From Ctena decussata (Eukaryota > Mollusca > Bivalvia > Lucinida > Lucinidae), in NCBI GenBank assembly GCA_963989385.1, contig OZ022502.1:15921001-15985000 (forward strand): DNA of 64,000 nt. Reading direction: 5' to 3'. Made by a program: the position numbers and the translations under genes. The notes beneath the pieces were generated by a model. The model worked only from the letters and a program-made list of their open reading frames with translations, ran no database searches and was not told the origin of the DNA. Positions 1-10,558 of this stretch are shown here, in pieces. The stretch's first letter is position 1. Every line of letters begins with the position of its first letter.

Positions 1-431
1 GAATAAGTTTACAACATAATAGACATACAACAAATAGATCAGGATTTGAAAGTAAGCTTAAAGCTTATATATATCATCTCCTGTAATTTGTGCATTTAAG
101 CCCATGTCCATCAGTTTTTAACGTTACCAGGCACCAAAGGCACGTGGAGGCAACGCCATGCATTTAAAGTCCGTCTTTCGCCTGTATATGTATGTAAATA
201 TGTAATGAGGAAGTTGGTTAAAAATAATGCACCCAATAAGGCAAAGTCTCACAGTGTAGGAACGGCAAAGCAACGCTGGGAATATCCCCAAACTGTGGTA
301 AGGGCACTGGGTATGGGAGACAATACAAAAAGGTACTTCCCTTCTGCAAGGATGGATTAAAACTCTTGTTTGCAGTCGAACAACAAAGACGAGGATCAAA
401 CTCATTTCCTAAAGCTTGCTTCACAAGTATG

Positions 432-907
432 TATGGTGGCTGGTTTGTGCCATTTCGTCTTTTCGTCTTTTCGCCGCGAAAAGACGCCACGCGAAAAGAC
501 GAAAAGACGAAAAGACGCCATGCGAAAAGACGAAAAGACGAAAAAACGCCAGGCGAAAAGACGAAAAGACGAAATAACGCCAGGCGAAAAGACGAAAAGA
601 CGCCAGGCGAAAAGACGAAAAGACGAAAAAACGCCACGCGAAAAGACGACAATTTAAGAGTTTCAAATGGCGTCTTTTCGCATGGCGTTTTTTCGTCTTT
701 TCGCGCTGCAATTTCGTCTTTTCGCGTGGCGGGTTTCGTCTTTTCGTCTTTTCGCCTGGCGTTATTTCGTTTTTTCGTCTTTTCGCCTGGCGTCTTTTCG
801 TCTTTTCGTCTTTTCGCATGGCGTCTTTTCGTCTTTTCGTCTTTTCGCGTGGCGTCTTTTCGCGGCGAAAAGACGAAAAGACGAAATGGCACAAACCAGC
901 CACCATA
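432..907. mobile_element. Octamer foldback element, copy 1 (476 bp)
   Basis: Near-perfect palindrome flanked by the 6-bp duplication AGTATG (426-431 and 908-913). Ends are TATGGTGGCTGGTTTGTGCC and its complement. Each arm is built of GAAAAGAC octamers in blocks of 1-3 separated by GCCANGC spacers. The arms flank a centre of about 20 bp at 650-668. Within each arm the outermost octamers are inverted, so the tips can also form small hairpins. There is no coding capacity: the Arg/Lys- and Phe/Ser-rich open frames are by-products of a stop-free 8-mer. Superfamily unknown; 6-bp duplications are reported for Polinton and Dada elements, but the termini are not recognised. Confidence 0.9.
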
Positions 908-960
908 AGTATGCCACAGGGAAGTAAAACAACGGAAAAAAATATTTGTCTCCTGAAACT

Positions 961-1156
961 TTAACCGTTCAAGCGCAAATAAAGCAGACAAAAAAAAAAT
1001 ACGTCTGCAAAATGTCAAAAATCTTTCATCCAAGCGATCATATTGAAAAACTGAAGACTGGTGCCGAACGGTGTAGATCCAGATGAGGCGGCTCATTATG
1101 AGCCGCCTCATCAGGATTTATGCTGTTTGCTTTTATGTTTTGTTTTTAGCGGCGCC
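961..1156 (-). mobile_element. Family B MITE (AGCGCCAAAA ends), reverse copy
   Basis: Central hairpin GATGAGGCGGCTCAT/ATGAGCCGCCTCATC inside ACGGTGTAGATCC...TGCTGTTTGC, with outer arms carrying AAAGCAGAC and GTTTTTAGCGGCGCC. Confidence 0.7.
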
Positions 1157-1186
1157 ATCATTAGGATAGATGCCTCCTTGCATGTG

Positions 1187-1322
1187 ACTCTGGTCAGCCT
1201 GCGTATGCAAGCAGACTGATCAGAGTCTTTACTCCATAAAATATCCTTTAATACTGAGAAAAGTGTATCGAACTGCAACGGCTCTGGTCAGACAGCGCGG
1301 ATGATCTAAGTCTTCGCTGTTG
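1187..1322. repeat. Family A-like remnant
   Basis: GACTCTGGTCAGCCTGCGTA and GACTGATCAGAGTC plus CTAAGTCTTCGCTGT are family A words without termini. A similar scrap lies at 3700-3840. Confidence 0.4.
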
Positions 1323-1492
1323 GCCCATGTCGCTGCCTACATGACCCTAACACGTCAATAACATTTTGCGGTGCATGTTGCAAATATTTTTACACAAATT
1401 ATTTCAGTACAATGTAGTAGCTATAGTGGCGGGTGGATGTTTTCCTTTTTATTGTACGCCCAATTTTGAATACTGAAATACCTGTAAGCAAA

Positions 1493-1552
1493 CAGTGTAG
1501 ACCCTGATCAGACGCCGCGTTCTGCGGCGTCTGAACTGGGTCTGCACTGTTT
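1493..1552. repeat. Family C hairpin
   Basis: CAGTGTAGACCCTGATCAGA followed by CGCCGC, then the complementary arm ending GGGTCTGCACTG. Same termini as copies at 6432-7724 and 51026-51092. Confidence 0.65.
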
Positions 1553-3225
1553 GCATGTTTACATATATCCCCAAAACGAGTTTCCAGTATAAAATGCGTT
1601 GAAGCATTTATTTTTCATTTAAGGGTTGACTCTAGACTTGCTCCAGTCGGATATATTAAATTGTTTGTCACATATATTAGGCCATGAGCCAGATATGGTT
1701 TCCCCCCCCCCCCACCCCCACCCCCAGGGGGAATTTTGTAGACCATACTTTTCTTAAAGCCCAGCATCTTAGAAGTATTTTGCAGCATGTTAGCTCTCTG
1801 GCGAGTGGGGCGTTATGCTGTGAGAGCCTGTTACAAACGTTACCCATTAAAAAGATAAACATAAGATAAAAATTATAAAAAAAATAGAAGTCACTTTCTT
1901 ATATTTAAAGTTATAGTAGAGTCTAATAGAACAATCCAGTAGCTAAAAGTTATGATGTTTGACAGGTCACTTTAGCCTACATGGTGTCATATACGTGACA
2001 TTTGTCTTTACACTCCATTAAAATTGTTATTTCCATCCAAAATACTTTCTTTTTGTAAGTTACTCCTTTATTATTAGACCATATGTTTGTTACTGTATTA
2101 AAGACAATTTATTGATCTTTTCAGATCTGCAAAAATTATTATCCTATCTTGTATACTTTAGGAGAAATAGGATGTTTAACACAGTACCCCCTTCTAAATG
2201 TTCCTTATTACAATTATCACTTTCTGTATAATTCAAGTGCTTGAACTACACTGTATGAATTAAAAAAAGGTATTATTGAGTATGCCAGCCTATCTAAACA
2301 GCAAGGAACAGTTTCACAATATTTTGAACGCATTTTAGTCGGCCATAATAATCAATTATACGTTACCGAGGGCTATTTTTGTTAAACTAATATAATTTGA
2401 TTATAGAATCATTTTATTTTCGTTGGTAGCAGTTTCTTCATAAAAGAATCTTTTAATATAAAAGAAAAAAATGCATATATATTTTTCTTTTTTTTTTTTT
2501 GTTCGATGTTTGGCTAGTCTCGAAATGAATTTTTGTCTTGTGGGTTTGTCTGAGATATCAGCTCTATGACTATATATAGACTAGCACGAATGTCTTAGCC
2601 TTCGGCAAGGCTAGGTTGACTCCTACTGAGAAGGGAAGCAAACCCAAAAGGTATAAAAGTGCACCAGTCCTGTCGAATGCGCAGGTCCTATCAAATTCAG
2701 TCATGATAAATCAAGACCATTCCTCTTTTTTCCTAAGCAATCCTGTATTACACTTCATGCCTGACCGATGATCGGACTGATGCTGAGCGTTTATAAATTG
2801 CACTTAAAACAGACTGACATGGATCGTAATCAATACTGTTGTGAAGCAGATCTGTGTTTACAGTTTGAATATAAATGGGGATGTTGACGCAGAGCCGAGA
2901 ATATTTTACTCTCAAAAATCAGGCTGGTTCCACGTGTTATTGATTATAAGTGGCATATTCTTCTTCTGAAAAGATCTTTTGTCTTTTGTTTACATTTTAG
3001 AATTCCCAGGCTTGAAAACTGTAAATTGTTGAATGATTATCATGCGCCACATGGCAGCTGACCTCTGTAACCTTTTCATCTGTCAGATTAACAGAATCAG
3101 TAGCAGGTAATTTACACCAATTACGCTCAGTTACCATGTAGATCCTAATGATTCAGACACCTTACCCACTTTTTGTATTATCAACCAAAATTAGTGTGGA
3201 GAAAGGCTGATGGTGGAGCAGACCT
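1553..3225. other. No feature recognised
   Basis: AT-rich sequence. Apart from the C-rich tract at 1701-1722 and a scrap of family I-type sequence at about 2620-2650, I see no exon, RNA gene or clear repeat. Confidence 0.5.
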
Positions 3226-3468
3226 GGCCCCGAGGTTATAAAACTTTTTTCATGCTCAACTCAGCCGAGCATGAAATTTTCTCTGCTGATAAATATGAAA
3301 ATGCCAACTGCTGTTGGCATTTTCATATTCATAAGCAGAGAAAATTTCATACTCAGCTAAACTGAGCAAGTAAACAGCTGTACTTATTAATAATTCGTTA
3401 TTTATTATCAGGTAAAATTTCATGCTCGGCTGAGTTGAGCATGAAAAAAATTTTATAACCTCTGGGCC
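3226..3468. mobile_element. Family D palindromic MITE
   Basis: Ends GGCCCCGAGGTTATAAAACT / TTTTATAACCTCTGGGCC. Inner arms repeat CATGCTCAACTCAGC and the hairpin GAAAATGCCAAC/GTTGGCATTTTC. Non-coding. Confidence 0.82.
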
Positions 3469-3974
3469 TGGAAGAAAACTGCAGACCTGTAATGCACTCA
3501 CTGGGGCAAGCTAACAGGCATGCCCCTACACTTAGAGTTATTGCGGACCTCATGTTAATTTGACATTGCTACCGAATTTTCGAAATGCTATGGACTTTGA
3601 AAGCTTTGAATAGCCTTGAGAACGAAACTACATACAAATAAAAAAAAGATCCTACTAGCCATGTGAGAAAGGCCCTTAACTATATGTGTAAATAGTCAAG
3701 ACTCCGCTCAGCCTGGGCAGCCCAGAGATTTCTCAGGAGCTACATCAAAGACTCCTCGGGATCTAAATAAAAGAAAATTATGATCAGATTGCGCTTACCG
3801 ACAGACTGATCTGCGCCGCTTAAATGGTACGCAGCCTAAGTCACCTTTTATGACAAAAAAAGCCTCATATCATTTCATAATTACTGTAACTAGATACAAC
3901 CTATATAATGTGGAATGTTATGAGCTACTTACACTAATAATATTTCTTAGCCTTTGGCGAAACCATCTTATCAC

Positions 3975-4456
3975 TTAAAGTGCCAGTGATGAAAATGGCA
4001 GAATTTGTAAACAGTGCAGATCCTGATGAGGTGGCTCATAATAGCCACCTCATCTAGATCTACACTGTTTGCCGTCTAGTTTTTGAATTTTCAATATGAT
4101 ATAGCTTGGTTGGTTGATTTGATGCTTAACGTCCACGGTAAACAACTAAGGTCATGTCGGGACGGTCAGTTAACCTAACCACACTATTCCTGGGCAGGCT
4201 TAGACCTCCTAAGCGGTTAACCAGTACTAAGTGCACATACTTTCGCCAGTAACTGACAACTGCCCTTCTTGAATCAGCGGAAGGAGAAACGAAAGTATGT
4301 GGCCAGACCGGGATTCGAACCCAGGACCTCTGACTTACGAGTCAGGTGCCCTACCGATTGCGCTACCCGGCCCGGCGATATAGCTTGGATGAAACATATT
4401 TCGAAATTTTTGCAGACGTAAATTTTGTCGTCTGCTTTTTGGCGCTTGAAGGGTTA
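3975..4456 (+). mobile_element. Family B MITE, split by a SINE
   Basis: Left end TTAAAGTGCC; central hairpin GATGAGGTGGCTCATAATAG with its partner arm; right end GTCGTCTGCTTTTTGGCGC. The SINE at 4110-4376 separates TTTCAATATGATATAGCTTGG from its continuation. Confidence 0.8.
4110..4376 (-). mobile_element. tRNA-derived SINE (family 1), inserted in a MITE
   Basis: tRNA-like head on the right, with A box TAGCGCAATCGG and B box GGTTCGAATCC, then a body of about 190 bp with a TGATTTGATTG-type tail. Flanked by the 12-bp duplication GATATAGCTTGG (4098-4109 and 4377-4388). The insertion splits a family B MITE. Confidence 0.88.
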
Positions 4457-4960
4457 TTTTTGCTTCCCTGTCTGAATCTTTCAACAACTATCCAATTCAA
4501 AACACTCTTATCAAAATGTGAAAATAGATAAACAAAAAATACACAAACCTGAGTTAAGCACATCTACCATTTTTCCTCGCTTTCCCCCAGAACGCAACGC
4601 TTAAACAGCTACTGAATGTAGTAAAACTCCGTAGTAAAATGACAAACTAATTTATGAATGAGAAATTATACACAGAGGGTCAAAAGTTAAGCTCAGTAGG
4701 CCTATTTTTCTCACAATGCGAGAAATAATTTCTTCCTGCTTCTTCCTTGTTTCGTACTATAGACGATCGATAGCGGTTTTAGGACAAAAAACCAAGCAGC
4801 AAACTTGACTCATTCTTATCAAATATGCCCCATTCAAGCAATATTGCTTTGATCGCGAAAAACCAATATTTAAGCGGATACAAACTGCTCATAGAAGACT
4901 GTTCATGTCATAACCAGCCTGCGCATGTGCAGCGAAGCCTGATCGAAGCAGGCACACAAA

Positions 4961-5418
4961 GCGCAGACTCAGATCAGTCTGGATGGCCGGGCCGCGTAGC
5001 GCAATCGGTAGGGCACCTGACTCATAAGTCAGGGGTCCTGGGTTCGATACCCGCTCTGGTCACATACTTTCGCTTCTCCTTCCGCTGATTCAAGAAGATC
5101 AGTTGTCAGTTACTGGCGAAAGTATGTGCACTTAGTACTGATTAACCGCTTGGGAGGTCTAAGCCTGCCCTAGAATAATGTGGTTAGGTTAACTGACCGT
5201 CCCGACATGACCAAAGCTGTTTACCGTGGACGTAAAGCAACAAATCAATCAATCAGATCAGCTTAGGCATCCGCCCAGTCTGATCAGAGTCTTCACTGTC
5301 CGCAAGGAGGTAGCTAGCGCTCAGTGAAGACTCTGATCAGACTGGGCAGATGCCCAGGCTGATCTGAGTCTGCGCTGGGCGCACAATAACTTTGTTGGTT
5401 TTCTCGTCTCGCGGCTCA
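4961..5418. mobile_element. Family A MITE split by a SINE, left end decayed
   Basis: The right half (5262-5418) is typical, ending TCGCGGCTCA; the left half survives only as GCGCAGACTCAGATCAG. Confidence 0.7.
4985..5254 (+). mobile_element. tRNA-derived SINE (family 1), inserted in a family A MITE
   Basis: Plus-strand copy with head A box TAGCGCAATCGG, B box GGTTCGATACC and an (AATC)n tail. AGATCAG occurs at both junctions. The flanks belong to one family A MITE, so the SINE came second. Confidence 0.85.
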
Positions 5419-5647
5419 TTTTAGACTGTGCCATGTGCCAAGGCCGGTATGAGCATGAACAGTTTCCAGGGAAGCAAACAGAAAGTCACAAAAGTTGTCT
5501 CCCTATGAGAAAAGGATGGCACAAAACATAGTCATTGGAAAAGGCTTACCAATAACAGTCTAATAAAAGCTAGTAATTAGTCGGAAGAAAGGGAGTAGAT
5601 GGGCAATGGACAGATGCCTGTAAAGCTTAATAGCTTATACACGATGG

Positions 5648-5650
<3 letters not shown>

Positions 5651-5697
<47 letters not shown>
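5651..5697. repeat. (GA)n microsatellite
   Basis: About 23 uninterrupted GA dinucleotides. Confidence 0.95.
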
Positions 5698-5698
<1 letters not shown>

Positions 5699-5962
5699 AG
5701 CTTGATTTTGAAACGCGCTAGAATCCGTAGGATACAGGTTGTGATTCATATATACAGGTTGTGATTTCAGTTATCAAGGAGTTCGTCTTTCTTAATAGAA
5801 GCGGCCAACACCTGTTGACTGTTTGTTTATAAAGTACAGACCCTGTTGTAAACTGACCACTGACCGAACTTTGTCTAGTCTCGTCTAATTTTGTTCCAGT
5901 ATGCAAAAACTGGGTACATTTCATACTGCGTTAATTCTTCCTTTAACATGCGAATAAGAAAC

Positions 5963-6099
5963 AGGGTTCGAGATTATATAACTTAAGAATAATCTCACAC
6001 TCAAAATAAAGCACACTGATTGGCTGCTTCCGAGCAGCCAAATCAGTGTGCTTTATTTTGAGTTTGTGAATGTACTCAGATTTTATAACCTCTGGGCCT
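5963..6099. mobile_element. Family E palindromic MITE (D-like ends)
   Basis: GGGTTCGAGATTATATAACT at left, CTCAAAATAAAGCACACTGA and complement inside, TTTTATAACCTCTGGGCC at right. Shares the outer terminus with family D but not the interior. Confidence 0.75.
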
Positions 6100-6155
6100 G
6101 GGGAGGCTTGGATTCTGCTACTTTGCTACAGGACGACATTTCTGGCTAGTTTAGC

Positions 6156-6278
6156 CACAGGCGCTTGAAGTTCTATGCTATGAAACATATTTCAGTGCCC
6201 ATTTTGAACATTTACGAAATGGCCTATAGACTGCGTCAAGTATAAAGGGTTTTTTTGTTCGGACTTCAAGCGCCTGTG
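6156..6278. mobile_element. Small hAT-like MITE
   Basis: Inverted ends CACAGGCGCTTGAAG / CTTCAAGCGCCTGTG with a 7-bp (possibly 8-bp) duplication GTTTAGC (6149-6155, 6279-6285). The CAGG start and near-8-bp target suggest hAT. Confidence 0.7.
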
Positions 6279-6445
6279 GTTTAGCCATGACGCCTTTCTG
6301 TCAAGGAATAAGCTGTTTTACCGTAAAAATCTAAAAATTGGGACACTGGGACACCTTAAGAAATTACCGTAACTGTTCTAAACTGGAGCAGTGCAGTGAT
6401 CCGTTTAAAAGATGCAGATCGAATGGCAAACAGTGTGGGCCATAA

Positions 6446-7675
6446 TACCCCCATTCCACTGGACGGCGCTTCCACTGCGCTCCGAAATTTTGGACAAAGC
6501 GCCATGAATCGTAGCAGAAGCGGCAGCAGCGCAGGAGAAGCTTCTAGGTCGCAGTGAAAGCGTATCAGAAGCGGCATGATCGCCAAGTCACGGCGCTTGT
6601 GTTGACTCTGCTCAAAATTTACGTAGCGGAAGCGCCGTGGACTCAAAGCGCAACGAAAGCGTAGTAAGAACGTAGCTCGAAATTCATGAGCGCAGCAGCA
6701 GCGGGAGCAACGCAGCACCAGCGCAGCGGGATCGTGCCGACAGCGCCATGAGATTCGTCTGCGCCCCAGCTACGCTTCTGCTACGCTCTTTGCGCTTCCG
6801 TTGCGCTCTTGCCGCTTCCGCTGCGACTCTATTATTGATGAATAGCGCAAGCACGACGCTTCCACTGCGCTCTTGGCGCTTTATCTGCGTTTCCTCTGCT
6901 CTTATGGCGATCTGGGCATGAAAACGCCGCGTTTCCACGACGTTTCATAACTCGATTCTCACGTTTCATTCAAGATGCAGGCTGCCCGGAGCAGGAGTTG
7001 GAATACCCTCTCCTGCGGTAAAGGCTGCGTGAAAATAGTCTCCTGACCAGGCCTGGGTGTGGATTTCGCCTTCTGCTTTCGACAGGGGGCCAGGCTCTTG
7101 CTGTCTAAACTGAGCCAGATAGGCGCCCTTCAGAACGCCGAGCAGAGGCCCCAGTTGAGCCTGAACAGCAAGAAGAACAAGATGAGTTGTTCGAAGTCAG
7201 TAGTTTATGATTGCCAGCTGGGCCATAGCCACTGGAATTTTTATATTATCAATATTGTTTGAAGGCTGGTGGCTAACTTCTGCTGAACCCGATTCTCCGC
7301 CGATTTACATAGAAGCGGTTACAAAGCGCAACACAAGCGCAGCATGAGCGCAGCTCCGGCGCTGAGGTCGTAGTACGATCGCAAATGCATCGTAATAAGC
7401 GTAGCTCAAGCGTAGCTTGAAATCCTTTGCCGTAGTAGCAGCGTATTAGAAGCGCCCTCGAAGTCCGTTGAGCGTGGCAGAAGCGCAGCTATGTCGCGGC
7501 AGCATCGTGACTAGCGTGGCGAGATCGTATTAGAAGCGTACTGGCAGCGTACTGGAAGCGCACAAGTTCCAAGTTTTGGCAAATGCCTACGCTTCTGCTG
7601 CGATTTCGAAAATTTTGGAGAAGCGCCATGATCGCCAAGAGCGCAGTCAAAGCGTCATCCAGTGGAATGGGGGTA
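6446..7675. mobile_element. Harbinger-like non-autonomous element (1.23 kb)
   Basis: Terminal inverted repeats TACCCCCATTCCACTGGA (next bases YGRCGCTT) flanked by TAA (6443-6445, 7676-7678), the TWA target typical of PIF/Harbinger. The interior is dominated by degenerate GAAGCGCAGCGG-like words in both orientations and holds a distinct block at about 6960-7290. It interrupts a family C hairpin whose halves lie just outside. No transposase was seen. Confidence 0.75.
6960..7290 (+). other. Non-repeat block inside Harbinger-like element, possible captured fragment
   Basis: Differs from the rest of the element. It lacks the GCGCAG words and has an open frame from 7059 including GARLLLSKLSQIGALQNAEQ then RPQLSLNSKKNKM, preceded by a pyrimidine-rich stretch ending in CAG. 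The protein is not recognised; it could be a captured exon or chance. Confidence 0.3.
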
Positions 7676-7882
7676 TAATCAGACTGCTCCTTAAGGAGCA
7701 GTCTGATTGTGGTCTCCACTGTTTGCTCTGACCTATCTATCTCAATACTTAGGATTTTTACGGTATCTCAAAACCTGAAGTAATGTTGGAAGTACCGTAA
7801 AAGATCAAATCATCCACCTATAAAATACAGCATTATATACTCATAAACTCAAAGGAAGTATACACTTCACAGCCCATTAGAT

Positions 7883-8128
7883 TGATTGATTGATTGTTTT
7901 GAGTTTAACGGCCCATTGAGACAGTATTTCAGTCTATATCGGACCGTCTCCCAGAGATAGGGAGAAAGAAGAGAGAAATGATAGACGAGAGAGAAAAAAT
8001 GTCCAAACAACCCCCAGCCGCACCTACTGCAAGCACAGAAGGCCATTGCCCTACTATTATTCAAATCAGTAGGACGCCCCGGCACTGGAAGTTACACCGC
8101 AGCACCATCGCACCACCCAGCCACCCCC
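7883..8128 (-). mobile_element. Short retroposon with (CAAT)n tail, head not recognised
   Basis: 246 bp with a TGATTGATTGATTG tail at the left end and a 12-bp duplication AGCCCATTAGAT (7871-7882, 8129-8140). No clear tRNA, 5S or 7SL head is visible, so this is a SINE or truncated LINE of unknown type. Confidence 0.7.
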
Positions 8129-8633
8129 AGCCCATTAGATAAGTATGCAAATTATAAAAGCACAAATCGCATGGAGCGATCCAATTGGTATTATTACTTT
8201 CTGCCATTTAGAGCCTTGTGATAGTGTAAATGAAACTCAGGTGCTACAGTTTGTTTAGAAAGGCAACCGATTGACAGCAAAATTGTTTTGTCCAGCATAA
8301 TGCACTTGGACAAAATGCAAAATCGACATGCACGCATAGTTCTGCTAGACTGAGCAATTTTTATCTGCCACTTTCCTGTACCTGAGGTAAAAATATATCA
8401 TGCAGAATTTTAAATTTGTGCAGTGAAAAGTAAATATTGGCATTACTAATTGTGTACTTTTTTTGCCCCCGAGTATATTATTTATGACATGTTTTATTGT
8501 GTGGCATATTATATGCATCAACACGTAATAACTCGTTGTAATGTATTTTTGCATACGATAGATGTTTTGTCATTTATGTCTTTTTTTGGTCAAAGTCTGA
8601 CAAGAAGGTTTGATAAGTTCTAAGTCTTATATT

Positions 8634-8865
8634 TAAGCCACGACACGACAAAACCAACAGAGTGGAATATGTGCGTCAAGCGAAGACTCAGATCAGCCTG
8701 GGCATCCCGCCCATCTTCGCTGTCGGCATGAAGGTAGCTTTTAGACCTTAGTTACCCTTTAAGCGCAATGCAAAGACTCTGATCAGACTGGGCGAATGTC
8801 CAGGCTGATCTGAGCCTTCGCTGGGCGCACATGGCACTTTGTTGGTTTTGTCGTGTCGCGGCTCA
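8634..8865. mobile_element. Family A MITE
   Basis: Ends T(A/G)AGCCACGACACGACAAAACC / GGTTTTGTCGTGTCGCGGCT. Inner arms carry GATCAGCCTGGGCAT and GATCAGACTGGGC. About 230 bp, non-coding. Confidence 0.8.
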
Positions 8866-10267
8866 GTTATTGCACGGCCCGTCAATATTGGTCGACAGAC
8901 CAATTTGATGTAGTGCTCTATATTTAAGCCAAGTCTGTATCGGTTTTGACGGGACCTCCATGGTTGGTCAGTTCCTAAGTCTCTGTTTAATTTTTCATTG
9001 GTCACAACGCACCACACCCCAGGTCTGATACCCTGTCCAGAATACTACTGTTGTTCTATAACGAAAACCTCTGTTTATAAACGTTGGGAACCAAGATACA
9101 CACCAAGGTTGTAAATTACCCGGGAGAAATCTCTGTTTTTCATTGGTCACTATGCACCACACCCCCAAAATGCGACCCATAGAATGACCGAAACGCACGA
9201 AACACCGGTTCGAACCTGAATTTACCAAAACGCACTTAAATTATTACTTTTCCTTTGCCTCTAGGGCAGACTGTGCAGGCCGTGCATAGCTGCAATAGCT
9301 GGTTTGGCTTTCTCAATATAACCAGTAACGAGATACAACCTTTTAAACGGACGAGAATTGCATCGCCTGCACCACGAAAATTGGCAACAAACAGCCTCAA
9401 ATCAGCCTCGTATTTATGCATGTTGATCAGTGTCTTCGCTTATCGCCATATAGATTCCCCAGAATCCGTGAGCTAATGCCGCCAGGGAGGACGCTGATCA
9501 GACTGTGCGAATGCGCAGGCTGATCAGCGTTTTCCCAGTTCACACAGGAATATGCGTTAATGCAATGTGTCTAAAGACATATTCGAGACATCATTTTTTT
9601 TCTAATAAGAAATTTTTGACATTTAACAGTTTTAATATGACATGATTTTGCTTTAAAAATCGATGGTTATAAAATCTGAGATACACGGTAATCATTTTTC
9701 TCAAAATATTAAAAAAAAGACAATAAATACATCAAAATTAACAAACACTGTATAGTTCAAGTTCAGTAAGAGTGCTGAACGGATGCACAGCGCGATTTGG
9801 GTTTTTGCCATCTTAACCTGATTTAAAAATTGAGCAGGTCGGTGATTGCCCCACAGAAGATTAAACAGAGCAGGGTTCGGATGTGATTCTTAGACAAGAT
9901 TAAAATTTCTTATGAAAGATAAGATGACCTCAGAAGGAAGATTTGTACGAGTTGGAAATATTGTGTGTCGCTTAAACAAACCTAGGTCGGATCGTTCTAG
10001 TAAGTTTGAACCCGCCTATTATATCTCGCCAGTAAGCGGCCTAAAAACTGGGCGTCGATCATCTAAACATGCAACTTCGCAAGTCAAGGGCACTAGGTCC
10101 GTTTAGTTCCTTACGAACGCGAGGGACAAAGTGTACTTAGTACCCTTGCTTACGAAGATGTTAGTTCGTAAGGAACAAAGTGGTCAGTACCCTTGGCTTG
10201 CGAAGATGCTACACATTTCTTCTGACCAGTAATAATTAAATTATGAATGTACTTTAAATTGATAAAT
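8866..10267. other. Intergenic; weak repeats only
   Basis: Contains a two-copy direct repeat around TCATTGGTCAC...GCACCACACCCC (about 8990-9015 and 9138-9165), a family A-like scrap at 9424-9535, and a duplicated GTTCCTTACGAAC / AGTTCGTAAGGAAC segment at 10105-10200. No gene was seen. Confidence 0.5.
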
Positions 10268-10389
10268 AATCAGATGTATCAATATCAATTATTTTAATTT
10301 CGCCGTGTTTCAAACGCTCAAAATATCGAAATATTTTGAGCGTTTGAAACACGGCGAAATTAAAATAATTGTTGTTGATACATTTGATT
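10268..10389. repeat. MITE-like hairpin upstream of AIF1 start
   Basis: Arms of about 58 bp, with two or three mismatches, around the loop CGAA (10327-10330). The core arm is CGCTCAAAATAT preceded by GCCGTGTTTCAAA. It lies 150 bp upstream of the predicted AIF1 ATG, so it may sit in the promoter or 5' UTR. Confidence 0.8.
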
Positions 10390-10539
10390 TCTAACGTCAA
10401 GTAAGATAGGGTTGTGCTAATATCGATTTATTTTAACGTCAAGTAACATAACGTTGTGTTTGACGTTGAACTTGTTACGTTGCGTAGCAACAACGACGTC
10501 TCGGGGTGCCTCTTAGACAAACGACCGCTAGCAATCATA

Positions 10540-10558
10540 ATGTCTTATGAAAGTGTTG
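10540..10558 (+). CDS. AIF1: AIF1 coding exon 1 (start codon)
   Basis: Seven-codon start exon reading MSYESV plus one base, followed by donor GTAAGC. Its phase (one base over) fits exon 2, which begins with GC to complete Gly. No other upstream ATG with a fitting donor was found. The exon is short, so an alternative first exon cannot be excluded. Confidence 0.75.

Larger units (their letters stand above)
6425..7724. repeat. Family C hairpin split by Harbinger-like element
   Basis: GGCAAACAGTGTGGGCCA stops at 6442 and resumes as ATCAGACTGCTCCTTAAGGA then GCAGTCTGATTGTGGTCTCC ending at CACTGTTTGC. This reconstitutes a family C unit once the insertion and TAA duplication are removed. Confidence 0.7.

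Noticed and set aside
432..907. Six overlapping open frames of 86-297 codons, rich in Arg/Lys/Glu or Phe/Ser, in the octamer foldbacks (also 23160-23729)
   Set aside because: The 8-bp unit has no stop codon in most frames on either strand, so long frames are automatic; there is no start context, splice structure or known domain.
432..907. CRISPR-like array appearance (regular repeats with short variable spacers)
   Set aside because: Spacers are 7 bp and nearly constant, the whole is a palindrome with target duplications, and the genome is eukaryotic.
4320..4376. tRNA genes at the SINE heads (4320-4376, 4985-5060, 22790-22865, 32600-32668)
   Set aside because: A and B boxes are present but acceptor and anticodon stems do not pair properly. 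Each is fused to a repeated body with a simple-sequence tail and target duplication, so these are SINE promoters.
6356..6938. Minus-strand frames of 84-120 codons in the GCGCAG-rich DNA
   Set aside because: They follow from a repeated word inside a transposon; no conserved protein features.
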